Positions 1-8,036 are shown, counted from the first letter of the stretch. The stretch is DNA of 36,895 nt from Candidatus Uhrbacteria bacterium (GCA_030649995.1 JAUSEV010000044.1:1-36895); one strand, 5' to 3'. Numbers and translations: made by a program. Notes: generated by a model from the sequence alone, not told the origin.

Positions 1-140
1 TGAAATTACCGCCTCTATGCACGAAGCCTCGAGCCGATCACCCTTGGCGACAGAGGTTTCATGCGGATGCCTTAAAAGTGACCTCTTAAAAGGGACATTC
101 TAACTTCCCTAGAAAGAGGACATTCTAACTTCTGTTTGAC
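1..140. repeat. Left-edge IS-like remnant with a 15-bp direct repeat
   Basis: No gene is supported here. The 15-bp word GGACATTCTAACTTC occurs at 93-107 and again at 118-132, a 25-bp period, just before a TTTGACAT. Paired 'GGACATTCTAACTT' words next to a TTGACAT are the kind of sequence I associate with ends of IS481/IS3-like elements, but no transposase is visible in the 90 bases to the left. A short open stretch ends with a stop codon near base 75. The label as an IS end is inference; the repeat is seen. Confidence 0.35.
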
Positions 141-157
141 ATTTGCCTTGATTGCCC

Positions 158-186
158 TTGTTCTTTTTCAGATTTTAAGCTATTCT
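158..186 (+). promoter_or_regulatory. Probable promoter of tRNA-Trp
   Basis: A -35-like TTGTTC (158-163) and a -10-like TATTCT (181-186) are 17 bases apart and end 19 bases before the mature tRNA 5' end at 206. Matches to consensus are moderate. Confidence 0.4.
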
Positions 187-205
187 TTGGGCGCATTTGA
201 TGCAT

Positions 206-279
206 AGGGGCGTCGTTCAATGGTAGGACGCTGGTCTCCAAAACCAGCAACGTAGGTTCGATTCCTACCGCCCCTGCCA
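206..279 (+). tRNA. trnW: tRNA-Trp (anticodon CCA)
   Basis: The cloverleaf folds fully. The acceptor stem AGGGGCG (206-212) pairs with CGCCCCT (269-275). The anticodon stem CTGGT/ACCAG encloses a loop with T237 and anticodon CCA at 238-240. The T arm contains GGTTCGATTCC. Discriminator G276 is normal for tRNA-Trp, and the terminal CCA is encoded at 277-279. It decodes UGG. An intrinsic terminator follows within six bases, so it is a single-gene unit. Confidence 0.95.
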
Positions 280-284
280 GGAAG

Positions 285-315
285 AAATCACGGATACAAA
301 GGCCGTGGTTTTTTT
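285..315 (+). terminator. Intrinsic terminator of tRNA-Trp
   Basis: The stem AAATCACGG (285-293) pairs with CCGTGGTTT (303-311), with one T-G pair and a nine-base loop, followed by a T run to 315. Confidence 0.75.
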
Positions 316-331
316 ATCCACAATTTTGATA

Positions 332-360
332 TTGACATAATAGAACAAAAATAGAACAAT
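332..360 (+). promoter_or_regulatory. Possible near-leaderless promoter of the truncated BRO-N gene
   Basis: TTGACA (332-337) is followed after 17 bases by AACAAT (355-360), a weak -10. A start site seven bases further on would fall on the ATG at 367, giving a leaderless message. No SD sequence precedes the ATG. Confidence 0.35.
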
Positions 361-547
361 GTCCTTATGAACGATTTTCAACAAACTCAAATCGCCCTGT
401 TCAAGGGCAAACAAATTAGAAAAACACTTCACAACAACGAATGGTGGTTTTCAATTGTAGACGTTGTTGAGGCGTTGACTGATAGCGTCAACGCTCGCGA
501 TTATTGGTTCAAAATGAAAATAAGGGTTAAAGATGAGACTGGAGTTG

Positions 548-572
548 AACTGTCGACATTTTGTCGACAGTT
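548..572. repeat. 11-bp inverted repeat inside the truncated BRO-N gene
   Basis: AACTGTCGACA (548-558) and TGTCGACAGTT (562-572) are perfect complements around TTT, with the self-palindrome TGTCGACA in each arm. The centre is codon 65. Confidence 0.85.
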
Positions 573-702
573 GAAACTGGAGGCTCCGGATGGGAAAATG
601 CGTGAAACCGACTGTCATTTTCTAACGAATTCCGGCCACCTGTCCGCCGTAGCTTCAGCGAAGGTGGATGCGCAACGTCGGTTCAACCATTACCAGCGTC
701 CG

Positions 703-727
703 AACGTCTTCCACGAGCCCCTGCCAC
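703..727 (+). repeat. tRNA-3'-end-like direct repeat, copy 1
   Basis: AACGTCTTCCACGAGCCCC then TGCCAC matches 24 of 25 bases of copy 2 at 1468-1492. The end GAGCCCC-T-GCCA has the form of an acceptor 3' strand, discriminator and CCA, and the sequence before it resembles a T loop. No complete tRNA can be folded. It could be a residue of a tRNA-targeted integration event. Confidence 0.55.
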
Positions 728-784
728 ACTAAAGTTGTCGCAAAACGGCTTTTGTGTTAGCATTTTTTCATGAAATGATATTAC

Positions 785-1411
785 ATGCTTGCGTTGTCTC
801 TCGTTTTTTTTGGTGCTGGGTGTTCAAAAAACCAGACTCCTACGCCAGGCGATACACATGGAATGAACCAATACTTAGATCTTACGTATGGTTTTTCGTT
901 TTGGTATCCCAACACCCTTAAAATCACGTCGTCAACGATGCAAAACGACACAGCATTTCCCGGCGGCGTCATCGTGGAGCGATTGGTTGTCGGGCCGGCG
1001 GACGGTCCGACAATTAGTGTGGTGGATTCTCCGACCAGTTCTATCACCGACGAGCCCACTAATCATGCAAGCCCGATCAGCCAAACGAAATATTTTTATG
1101 AAACCACTTCCGGGCAATGGATGGTGGTGCATCCGGAAGATGTACAATATGGAAGTCGTTTCGCCACGACAACAGCAGATGTTTCCAAGAAGACTATCGG
1201 AGGTCTTACGATGTTACCGACCGGATTACGCTTTGATGCAACGATTATCCCATTGAGCACCACGCGGTTTCTCGTTATTAATGATGGAGGTACAGGTCTC
1301 GCACCTTCGCTTGCCAAAACAGTTACCTTAAGCGGAGCATCCATTGACGCCTCGATACAGTCGAATGCCTTGAAGGAAGAGGCTGGTGTATATGCGGAAT
1401 ACGCGAACTAA
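785..1411 (+). CDS. Small predicted lipoprotein, 208 aa, unknown function
   Basis: The N-terminus MLALSLVFFGAGC is a very short lipoprotein signal with a lipobox-like FGAGC, so Cys13 would be the lipid-anchored residue after cleavage. The mature part is rich in Ser, Thr, Gly and Pro and has no transmembrane segment. A motif YGFSFWYPNTLKI at about residues 35-47 resembles the start of the 'Y-GF-F-YP' extracytoplasmic domain seen in many small Gram-positive and CPR lipoproteins (PsbP-like or DUF-type); I cannot name the family. The gene stands alone, between two copies of a 25-bp tRNA-like repeat. There is no SD before the ATG. The signal is short for a lipoprotein, so a slightly different start is possible, although an in-frame stop lies close upstream. 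Confidence 0.65.
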   Translation: MLALSLVFFGAGCSKNQTPTPGDTHGMNQYLDLTYGFSFWYPNTLKITSSTMQNDTAFPGGVIVERLVVGPADGPTISVVDSPTSSITDEPTNHASPISQTKYFYETTSGQWMVVHPEDVQYGSRFATTTADVSKKTIGGLTMLPTGLRFDATIIPLSTTRFLVINDGGTGLAPSLAKTVTLSGASIDASIQSNALKEEAGVYAEYAN

Positions 1412-1467
1412 TAAGTCGAGGTAGAATAGTTTTTTGGTCTTAGTACCTTAGTTCCAACCAAAGTTCT

Positions 1468-1492
1468 AACGTCTTCCACGAGCCCCTACCAC
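1468..1492 (+). repeat. tRNA-3'-end-like direct repeat, copy 2
   Basis: This is the second copy of the 25-bp word at 703-727, with one G-to-A difference (TACCA instead of TGCCA). It is followed after two bases by a 13-bp hairpin, the context expected after a tRNA gene. The upstream bases GTTCTAAC could be a T loop, but the T stem does not pair. The two copies enclose the lipoprotein gene. Confidence 0.55.
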
Positions 1493-1494
1493 GA

Positions 1495-1522
1495 AAAACA
1501 ACCACTTAAAAGTGGTTGTTTT
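1495..1522. terminator. Bidirectional hairpin terminator
   Basis: AAAACAACCACTT (1495-1507) pairs perfectly with AAGTGGTTGTTTT (1510-1522). The flanking A and T runs let it work on either strand; on the plus strand it would end the lipoprotein transcript. Confidence 0.65.
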
Positions 1523-1562
1523 CATAAAATTTGACAGAGTTTTTCCTTGACATGCCAAAATA

Positions 1563-1571
1563 TGATATACT
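1563..1571 (+). promoter_or_regulatory. Extended -10 promoter giving a leaderless transcript
   Basis: TGATATACT contains the extended -10 TGn (1563-1565 region) and TATACT (1566-1571). A start about seven bases later lies next to the ATG at 1581, so the message would have almost no 5' leader. A -35-like TTGACA at about 1548 is only 13 bases away, which is too close for a normal spacer, so the extended -10 probably carries recognition. Confidence 0.5.
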
Positions 1572-1580
1572 TTATCCATT

Positions 1581-3059
1581 ATGACACACCCACACGCAAA
1601 AGTTCCTTCACGGTTCGACCGTTTTCAGCGTCGCGCGGAGACTCACGCCTCCGAATTTTGGGCTTTCTTTAAACCGTTTATGTTGGGGGCTTTTACCGTC
1701 ATGGCTACGCTCATTTTTGCCATCGGCGGCATTCATTTTTCCCTGGCGGAAGAAGGAATCGGTTCCATGCCAAGCGTGACGACTCAACCTCAAATGGAAA
1801 ATTTTCCGATGATGGATCAACCTCCAACCGCGAACTTTCAACCTCCGCAAACGGGTGATAGCATGCCCCAACTTTTTGAAGGGACACCCTGTAAACAAGG
1901 AGAACCTTGCTCTTCTCCGGGGACTTCTTCCGGTGGGAGCACCGATGGTGACCGGAAACCGTTTTTTGGTCAACCGTCAGGACAGAATTCTTTTAACCCC
2001 TCTCACGAAGGTCAAAATCGGGGAGAGTCATTCCAAGGAAACGGTGAGCAAGATCAAAAACGCCAAGCGCAAATGGAAGAGGAGAATCAAAAGCGTCAGG
2101 CCCAAATGGAAGAACGCCAGAAAAAAGATGAAGAGCGTCGACAAAAAGAAATGGGACGACAATTTGCACAAATGAAAAAACAGATGGCTCCCCTCTCTTC
2201 CGTGCTCAAGCGCATTACCGCGCGCATTACCAGTTTAGAAAAACAAGGAGTGACGGCACCCGCGGAACTCAAAAGTCAGATCGAGGCGACGGATCAAGCG
2301 TTAAAAATCATTTTAAGCGCCGAATCGATGGATGCGGATGGGGTGCAAGACGCCTTGGGTTCTTTGCAAGAAAACGGGGAAGCCCTGCGCGAAGCGTTCC
2401 AAAAACTGGAACAACTGGCGCAGATGCCGCGCCTGATCAAACAGGCGGAAAGAGAAATAAAACGTCTCGATTCCGTTTTGTCACGTTCAAAAAAACTTGC
2501 CGGACGATCAAAAATCGATGTTTCCGAACTCGTCAACAAACTTCAACAAACGATTGATGAGGTAAAAGCCGGTTTTGCCAAAGCTAAACAACTGGTCGCT
2601 GCCGGCGAGGCGGAGGAGGTCATGACCATTCTGCAAGATGAGGTGTTTGGAAAAATGGATGATGTTTATCAAACGGAAAACATGATCCGTATCTTGCAAA
2701 ACATTCGCGCCAATCTTTCGCAATTTGACCGTTTTGTTTCTCAAGCCAAACGCGGTATCGCCAAACTCAAAAAGGCCGGCGAAGATACGGCCGACGCTCA
2801 AGCTCAACTGGATGAGATGGTGCACAAACTCGCAGAGGTCAAACAACGTATTTCGCAAAAAATTTCCGACCCGGAAGAATTAAAAGATTTGGTGGATGCC
2901 GTTTTCCAAGATCAAGAAGCGGTTTCTGACGCTTTGGGTCAGCCATCTTCGTTTGTTCCTCAAAGTTCGCAGCCATCAGGAGGACAAGGCAGCATCAAAG
3001 AATTCAAAGATTTCTCTCAATTCAATTTCGGCCAGCAGCAAGAACCGCCGCATAATTGA
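1581..3059 (+). CDS. Membrane-anchored coiled-coil protein, 492 aa, unknown function
   Basis: A basic N-terminus is followed by one hydrophobic segment (about residues 27-54, ending in HFSLAEE), which could be a signal or an anchor. Residues 60-140 are a Pro/Gln/Ser/Gly linker, and residues about 150-185 are a Gln-Lys-Arg-Glu stretch in which the word QKRQAQMEE occurs twice in tandem. Residues about 185-450 are strongly helical and heptad-like with alternating Lys and Glu, as in a long coiled coil. The C-terminus is again Gln/Ser/Pro rich. The layout suggests an extracytoplasmic stalk or scaffold. It precedes the DUF5667 gene on the same strand, 90 bases away. I do not recognise a named family. 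Confidence 0.7.
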   Translation: MTHPHAKVPSRFDRFQRRAETHASEFWAFFKPFMLGAFTVMATLIFAIGGIHFSLAEEGIGSMPSVTTQPQMENFPMMDQPPTANFQPPQTGDSMPQLFEGTPCKQGEPCSSPGTSSGGSTDGDRKPFFGQPSGQNSFNPSHEGQNRGESFQGNGEQDQKRQAQMEEENQKRQAQMEERQKKDEERRQKEMGRQFAQMKKQMAPLSSVLKRITARITSLEKQGVTAPAELKSQIEATDQALKIILSAESMDADGVQDALGSLQENGEALREAFQKLEQLAQMPRLIKQAEREIKRLDSVLSRSKKLAGRSKIDVSELVNKLQQTIDEVKAGFAKAKQLVAAGEAEEVMTILQDEVFGKMDDVYQTENMIRILQNIRANLSQFDRFVSQAKRGIAKLKKAGEDTADAQAQLDEMVHKLAEVKQRISQKISDPEELKDLVDAVFQDQEAVSDALGQPSSFVPQSSQPSGGQGSIKEFKDFSQFNFGQQQEPPHN

Positions 3060-3149
3060 TTCGATGCCCGTGTAACAATTCTTTTCGTCCGTGGTACCCT
3101 TTTATGCAAAGGTCTATTTTCGTTCCCTTATTCTTTATTCCAAACCCCT

Positions 3150-4049
3150 ATGCCTATTATCGGAATCGTTATTGCCATTATCGTCGTGTTAGGAGGTGGC
3201 ACCTCTTTGGTGGCTCAAACATCTTTGCCGGGTGACGCTTTGTATCCTGTAAAGATCAATGTCAATGAAGAAGCGCAAGCTTTTCTGCAAACATCGATCG
3301 AAGCCAAGGCCAGATGGGAAGTTGAGCGGGCGGAACGGCGGCTGGAAGAAGCCGAGGAACTTACCGTCAAGAGCACGGTAACCGTTGATGCGCGAATGCG
3401 CATTGAAGAAAACTTCTCTCAACAAGCGGAACGTGTAAAAGCGCGCATCAAAAAATTGGAGGAAATCGATGCTAGAGCCGCGGCAAATATCCGTGCAGAA
3501 TTTGAAACGAGCCTCAAAGCGCATGTTCGTATCCTCACCAATCTCGCCACACAAAATATGGATAAAGATGAAGCAAAAGAAATTGATCATCTGACCGTAG
3601 TGATCGAGGATCAGGTTCATGCCACTACACGAGCGCGCATGGAGTCGAAATCGAAAGCATCTGTCGAGCTTCGCGTGGATGTCCAAGCGGCGGCTGAAAG
3701 AAACCTCACAGCCGCAGAAAATAAAATTGCGGAAGTGCGCGCCTTTATCGAGGCAAACAAAAATCGGGCAAGCGCCGAGGCAAGCGTGGCCGCGCAAGCA
3801 AAACTGACTGTCGCGGAAGGGTTGGTGGTGCGGGGAAAAACAAAAATGGACGCCAAAGCCTACAACGAAGCGTTTATCTTGTTCCAAGAAGCACTGCTCA
3901 CCTCTCAAGAAGCAAAACTTTTATTAGACGCGCACCTGCGTTTGGATATTGATCTCTCCACAGAAGGAGAATCAAATGTCGCCACAGGAACAGAGCGTTC
4001 GGGAATCAAAATTGACGGGGGCGTGGGAAATATCAAAATCCAATACTAG
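3150..4049 (+). CDS. DUF5667-type secreted helical protein, 299 aa
   Basis: The N-terminus is a hydrophobic segment (residues 1-22) followed at once by LPGDALYPVKINVNEE, the signature I associate with DUF5667, a family frequent in CPR bacteria and Actinobacteria and of unknown function. The rest is alpha-helical and very rich in Ala, Glu, Lys and Arg, typical of an extracytoplasmic helical bundle. The C-terminal 25 residues are Gly/Ser/Thr rich. No SD precedes the ATG. It lies 90 bases after the coiled-coil gene and converges on the peptidase gene, so the two envelope genes are probably related in role; co-transcription is plausible because no terminator is seen between them. Confidence 0.75.
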   Translation: MPIIGIVIAIIVVLGGGTSLVAQTSLPGDALYPVKINVNEEAQAFLQTSIEAKARWEVERAERRLEEAEELTVKSTVTVDARMRIEENFSQQAERVKARIKKLEEIDARAAANIRAEFETSLKAHVRILTNLATQNMDKDEAKEIDHLTVVIEDQVHATTRARMESKSKASVELRVDVQAAAERNLTAAENKIAEVRAFIEANKNRASAEASVAAQAKLTVAEGLVVRGKTKMDAKAYNEAFILFQEALLTSQEAKLLLDAHLRLDIDLSTEGESNVATGTERSGIKIDGGVGNIKIQY

Positions 4050-4086
4050 TGTGGAAGAAAAATCCACTAAACGATATCAAAAAGAG

Positions 4087-5163
4087 TTACGACTGTAAAA
4101 AACGATTCAGAAAATCAAAAATTTGTTCCATTGCTCCGATATCCGCATATTCCGTATATTGATGCGCGTTGTAATATCCGGATCCGATCGGCACGCAGAT
4201 GATGCCGCGCGCGTTAAAAACGTTGGCATCACTCCCGCCGAAAGTCGCGAAATAATTCGGCTTGAGTTCCATAGTGCCAAACGTTGATTCGAGTCGTTGA
4301 AATAACGGGTGGGTTTGATCAAGTTGATACCCCTCAAACTCAAATTCGTGTTCCACGATACATTGGCCGTGGAATTTTTTTGCCACATCACAAAATATTT
4401 TTTCGATACGTTTTCCTTCCGCTTCGACCAAAGTGTTATCATAGCTGCGCAATTCTGCTTTCAAAGAAACCTTCCCCGGTACGCTATTTCTAGCTGTCCC
4501 CGCTGACAACAGCCCAACATTCCATGTCACCCCTGCAGCACTGTATCCCCACGGAATTGACGAAAGAGCCTCGCACGCCATCTGTAAAGCGTTGATTCCA
4601 TTTTCCGGTTCACGAGGGTGAACGATCTTTCCGATAAATTCCGCATCAAAACGAACGTATCCGGGAGCTTGAATCACCACTTGCGTCACAGGCCCGTCTT
4701 CATCCAACACCAAACCGATCTTGGATTTTAATAACGAATAATCGGCGTTGCGCGCGCCAAACAATCCCGTCTCCTCGCCGCGCGTCAGCAGGACTTCGAG
4801 CGGAGCGTGCGTCGCATGATCTTTTGCGGCGAGGTCGATTAAAAGTTCGATCAAAATCGCCAATCCCGTTTTTGGATCAACGCCTAAAATACTTGATCCA
4901 TCAGAACGAATCACATCTCCCTCAATCGTATATTTAACATTGGGTGCGGGTTCGGGAATATCGAGATGAGTTGAATACATGACCGACTCTCCCTGACCCG
5001 GTATCGTCGCGATCACGTTTCTAAAACCATCTTCCTGCCACTTTACGCCCGCCTCATCCAAGCGATGTTCCACATACCGAATAACCTCTTTCTCATTCGG
5101 ATAGATTTCATTGATGGCCATGAGCTCAATCAATGTTTTTTGCAGACGTTGTTTTAAGGACAT
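4087..5163 (-). CDS. M20-family metallopeptidase, peptidase T-like, 358 aa
   Basis: The protein has the zinc-dependent exopeptidase layout of the M20 family. STHLDIPEP carries the first metal-binding His and the Asp after it, GVDPKTGLA replaces the usual GADD-G bridging Asp block but keeps the Asp, and RGEETGLFGA carries the catalytic Glu pair. Further along come DEDGP, and GGSDANVF plus HQYTEYAD supply late metal ligands. A central dimerisation insert (about residues 180-290) is present. Length fits the family (about 350-410). It would cut amino acids from short cytoplasmic peptides, useful for a scavenging cell. There is no SD; an imperfect palindrome lies at 5173-5196 just upstream of the start. 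Confidence 0.88.
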   Translation of the reverse strand: MSLKQRLQKTLIELMAINEIYPNEKEVIRYVEHRLDEAGVKWQEDGFRNVIATIPGQGESVMYSTHLDIPEPAPNVKYTIEGDVIRSDGSSILGVDPKTGLAILIELLIDLAAKDHATHAPLEVLLTRGEETGLFGARNADYSLLKSKIGLVLDEDGPVTQVVIQAPGYVRFDAEFIGKIVHPREPENGINALQMACEALSSIPWGYSAAGVTWNVGLLSAGTARNSVPGKVSLKAELRSYDNTLVEAEGKRIEKIFCDVAKKFHGQCIVEHEFEFEGYQLDQTHPLFQRLESTFGTMELKPNYFATFGGSDANVFNARGIICVPIGSGYYNAHQYTEYADIGAMEQIFDFLNRFLQS

Positions 5164-5204
5164 AGTTTTTTTATCAAGACACGATGCACGATCTTGTGTT
5201 GGTG

Positions 5205-5239
5205 AAAAAAGCGGCGAGGAGAGGGTATCGCCCCGCCGC
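5205..5239 (-). terminator. Intrinsic terminator of the methyltransferase operon
   Basis: Read on the minus strand, GCGGCG (5239-5234) pairs with CGCCGC (5216-5211) and is followed by six T (5210-5205). It lies 18 bases past the methyltransferase stop codon. Confidence 0.75.
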
Positions 5240-5256
5240 AGAAATAAAAGGTTCGA

Positions 5257-6072
5257 CTAACGCTTGATACCAACCCACCAGGTGGAGCGCGCAATCATGC
5301 CGAGCGCGTTTGGATCGTGACCGGCGTAGTACGCCGGATGAAGATCCGTCGCCACCCCGACCCGCCGGAGATCAACTCCGACGCCATCGAAGTGTGCCAC
5401 AACCTCTGCGTCCATCAGAACAAGCTTTTGGTAGAAGCCCTCCCACAGGATTCTGCCCGTCTCGTTATCGGTGACGATCACGTCGATCGTCATGACCTGC
5501 GAGACAGGATCGTAGCGAGGCGTACGACAATCCGTCGCCCGCTTCCCGTCAAACACCACCTGCCAACTGCTCGAGTGACCGCACCGGTCCAAATAATTCC
5601 TGCCGATGTAGTCCATGATGAAGAAGGCTCCGCGCCGCAACAAACGAACCATCCCGACCGTAACCTCGCGGAGCGCATCTCGCTCGATCACGTCGGCAAA
5701 GGAATTTCCGAGAACCGCTGCCGCGTCGAATTTCTCATCCGTATCCCAACTTCTCAAATCAGTCTCAATAAAGTGTGCTGCGTTCGGCCACCGAGATTTG
5801 GAAACCTGTTGGCGGGCTTTGTTGAGACATTCCGGTGACAGATCCACTCCTACGAGCCGCTCTACGCCCCTTTCTAAGAACTGGGCGGCGTGCCTCCCTG
5901 TGCCGCAACACGGCAGGAGCAAGGAGCGAGGAACAACATTTGCCATCAGACGAAGCGTCGAAGAGACCTCGCTTCTGGCCAGAGGCTCATCATCATGCAC
6001 ATCCCGATCAAGTTCCGACATGACGTCGTAGTGCTCTCTGATTCCGAACTGCCGCGGTCTCACTCTTGGCAT
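5257..6072 (-). CDS. SAM-dependent methyltransferase, class I, 271 aa
   Basis: A class I methyltransferase core is clear. Motif I is LLLPCCGTGRH at about residues 51-61, where the Gly-rich loop binds SAM. The acidic residue ending beta-2 is D77 in GVDLSPE, FIETDLRSW (101-109) is the motif II region, and FDAAAVLGNS and FIMDYIGRNYLD follow. The second half (WEGFYQKLVLMDAEVV) is an antiparallel sheet typical of small-molecule or peptide methyltransferases. The substrate is unknown. I chose the ATG at 6072 rather than further upstream, because AGGAGG lies nine bases before it, inside the last codons of the upstream gene, and the two genes are then four bases apart. Translational coupling with the upstream gene is likely. 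Confidence 0.8.
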   Translation of the reverse strand: MPRVRPRQFGIREHYDVMSELDRDVHDDEPLARSEVSSTLRLMANVVPRSLLLPCCGTGRHAAQFLERGVERLVGVDLSPECLNKARQQVSKSRWPNAAHFIETDLRSWDTDEKFDAAAVLGNSFADVIERDALREVTVGMVRLLRRGAFFIMDYIGRNYLDRCGHSSSWQVVFDGKRATDCRTPRYDPVSQVMTIDVIVTDNETGRILWEGFYQKLVLMDAEVVAHFDGVGVDLRRVGVATDLHPAYYAGHDPNALGMIARSTWWVGIKR

Positions 6073-6076
6073 CGCG

Positions 6077-7948
6077 TTACGCCTCCTCATTCGTAAAGAT
6101 CACCGGACCCTCGGCAGCATCAGACGCTCCATGAATTCGGTAGCTGTCCGCTCGCAGGGTGATCATGGAACCAGCCCAGTCAACCGTGCCATTCGACTGA
6201 CGGAGGAAGAACGGAGTGAGACGAGAACGAGCATCATCCATCATCTTCACCGTACCATCCAAGTCGAGATACGGCGCCCGGAAGACACGGGACTTGATGA
6301 AGTGCTGGGCCACCATCGGGTGAGGCAACTTCATCCGTTCACGCAAGCTACGCGACCACTCTGCTTCCGAAGTCTGAACACCAACCTCCAGCGAACGCGC
6401 GCCCCAGCTCCAGTTGTGACCGTCCCAACCGGCGGACTTTGTGAGCCAGAACGCACGATCGCGCTCCAGCTCCTCCAAATCCACAAACCCGTCGGCGAGG
6501 AGCCGCGTTTCGGCGAGGAACCGATGCAGAACCTGCACCGCTTCCGGATCCCGATCACGAATCCACGCCTGCACGCTCGGCAACCGCGCCGCAGCCATGA
6601 GCACTTTCGATTCAAGGCAAAACCACGGCGGGTTGATGATGGTCGCCCCACGCTCGGTCCAACGCACGAAGCGATCCAGGATCCCCGTGTTGACGAAGTT
6701 GTCGAAGTAGCCGAAGCGGAACACCACGGTCTTGTCGCCGAGATCATCCTCCCCGGGCAGACCATCGACTCCATGCACAAACTCCAACAGTCCGCTCTTC
6801 CTCAAACGACCAAGGAAGTCCGTGTTCCACTTGAGACGCGGATCAAGCTGGCTCGGCTTGTGCCAACCGGTTCGAGCACGCTCATGAATCTCCTCGATCG
6901 GACGATCGAAGAACAGGTGTGCTTCCACCCCTCGCTCGGCGAGCGCACGACAGAAAGCGGCCTGATCGAAGGCGTACTCGCTCCACTCGTTCGTGGCGAT
7001 GACGAGGTACTTCCGACCGTTCAAGTATCGAACGAAGGCATCCACGGTTTCAGTCGGAAGTCCGTAGCCCACTTGCGTGGCATGAGTCATGCCGTGCCCG
7101 GCCGGCGCGCTTTCAAGTTCAGTCGCAACCGGCAACCAAGCCCCTGTCTCCGGATGTGTTGCGAGTACGATGTCCGGCCTGATGAAGTCCATCCGACCCG
7201 ATGTCATGAGCGCCGGAATCCGATCCGGCTTGCCATGCGAGAGAAACCTCGTCAGCGTCTCGTCGTGACCGAAAAGCTCACCAACAGCGTCGAAGAGGAG
7301 GAACAAGGCGCGAGCCGTTGCCATCAGCATAACCTGCACAGCCTTCGGCAACTGGAGAGGATCGGTCAGGTGCAACCACGAAACCCCTTCGAGACCCTTG
7401 TAGCCGATGCCCGTGGCCTCCATGCGCCGTAGACACGTAGCCACTTTCGCATCGACGCTACGCCGCGCGATCTCAAGAAGACGCAGATCATCATAACCGT
7501 CAACAAGCGACAGGGGGATGAGAGCCATGTCGGCCAGCGTCAAAGCATGACCGCCAACCGTGGGATAGTGCTTGTAGCTGACCCATTCCCGCGTCCGATT
7601 CTCCTTCGCTCCAGTCTGCTTGTTCACCACCTGATCGATCCGCCGCCCCATGCTCCAATCGAAACGGAACTCATGAAACTTGATCGCGAACAGATCAAAC
7701 AGCTCGCGGTTGCGCGGCCACTCTCCCTGCTTCGCAGTCGCAACCGTGCTCGCAGCCTCTCCAAGTTCCGCTCGTAAATAGGCCACGAGCTGCGCACGAT
7801 CGGTCGTGACTTTCGAGTGGCTCCACCCGCTGGCACGTCGTGCGGTCTCCTTGGGAAAACCATGGCGCACGCGCAGCTCTTCCAACTGAAGGAGCCGTTC
7901 ACCGGCCTCTCCAGTCACTTCTCTGACTCTTTCCGCCCGTTTCTTCAT
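6077..7948 (-). CDS. Large protein with circularly permuted ATP-grasp-like features, 623 aa
   Basis: I do not recognise a named family. Some blocks recall the circularly permuted ATP-grasp fold (glutathionylspermidine synthase/DUF404-407 group). RPDIVLATHPETGAWLPV (about 257-274) then ATELESAPAGHG could be the acceptor strand. NPPWFCLESKVLMAA (439-453) resembles the segment before the lysine. LTKSAGWDGHNWSWGA (502-517) looks like a Lys plus Gly loop, and HPMVAQHFIKSRVF (543-556) resembles the hinge strand ending in the nucleotide-binding Gln. The last 40 residues (VDWAGSMITLRADSY) could supply the late Arg. Residues 1-60 are helical and basic. If right, it would form an amide or ester bond at the cost of ATP, on an unknown substrate. 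SD-like GGAGAAGAGG precedes the ATG. It is the first gene of an operon with the methyltransferase. Base composition is visibly more GC-rich than the neighbours. Confidence 0.55.
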   Translation of the reverse strand: MKKRAERVREVTGEAGERLLQLEELRVRHGFPKETARRASGWSHSKVTTDRAQLVAYLRAELGEAASTVATAKQGEWPRNRELFDLFAIKFHEFRFDWSMGRRIDQVVNKQTGAKENRTREWVSYKHYPTVGGHALTLADMALIPLSLVDGYDDLRLLEIARRSVDAKVATCLRRMEATGIGYKGLEGVSWLHLTDPLQLPKAVQVMLMATARALFLLFDAVGELFGHDETLTRFLSHGKPDRIPALMTSGRMDFIRPDIVLATHPETGAWLPVATELESAPAGHGMTHATQVGYGLPTETVDAFVRYLNGRKYLVIATNEWSEYAFDQAAFCRALAERGVEAHLFFDRPIEEIHERARTGWHKPSQLDPRLKWNTDFLGRLRKSGLLEFVHGVDGLPGEDDLGDKTVVFRFGYFDNFVNTGILDRFVRWTERGATIINPPWFCLESKVLMAAARLPSVQAWIRDRDPEAVQVLHRFLAETRLLADGFVDLEELERDRAFWLTKSAGWDGHNWSWGARSLEVGVQTSEAEWSRSLRERMKLPHPMVAQHFIKSRVFRAPYLDLDGTVKMMDDARSRLTPFFLRQSNGTVDWAGSMITLRADSYRIHGASDAAEGPVIFTNEEA

Positions 7949-8036
7949 CCTCTTCTCCTCTCGCCATCGCGGCGTTCACGCTGTTTTGGAACGATCTGAT
8001 TTTTTTCCTTATTCTCAAGGTGCGCTTATCATGAAA

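Larger units (their letters stand above)
367..732 (+). pseudogene. Truncated BRO-N domain protein (121 aa)
   Basis: Residues 1-87 align without gaps to the N-terminus of the full-length BRO-N protein at 25089-25922, with matching blocks W26-WFS, D32-VV, YW at 46-47, QLK at 68-70 and the TDC near residue 87. BRO-N is a DNA-binding domain common in phage and CPR accessory genes. After TDC the expected continuation (ADT/TDTETLLRLIQS) is missing and is replaced by about 35 unrelated residues ending in RPNVFHEPLPH, encoded by a repeat containing a CCACCT/AGGTGG hairpin and a tRNA-3'-end-like word. The gene therefore looks broken by insertion or recombination. Codons 61-69 contain a perfect 11-bp inverted repeat (548-572). 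Whether the short product folds is unknown; it keeps most of the DNA-binding domain. Confidence 0.7.

Noticed and set aside
1-75. C-terminus of a transposase at the left edge
   Set aside because: One frame ends in a stop near base 75, but 24 residues without a clear motif are too few to call.
703-1492. Possible functional tRNA at either 25-bp repeat
   Set aside because: T and D stems do not pair and no anticodon arm is found upstream.
3189-3908. 239-residue open frame opposite the DUF5667 gene
   Set aside because: The plus frame has the DUF5667 signature and a signal segment; the reverse frame is Cys/Phe-rich in the way mirror frames of Ala/Glu/Lys genes are.
6131-7432. 433-residue open frame opposite the 623-residue gene
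   Set aside because: It is a shadow in GC-rich DNA. The minus frame has an SD, a coupled downstream gene, a terminator and protein-like motif order, while the plus frame is low in structure and Arg/His rich.
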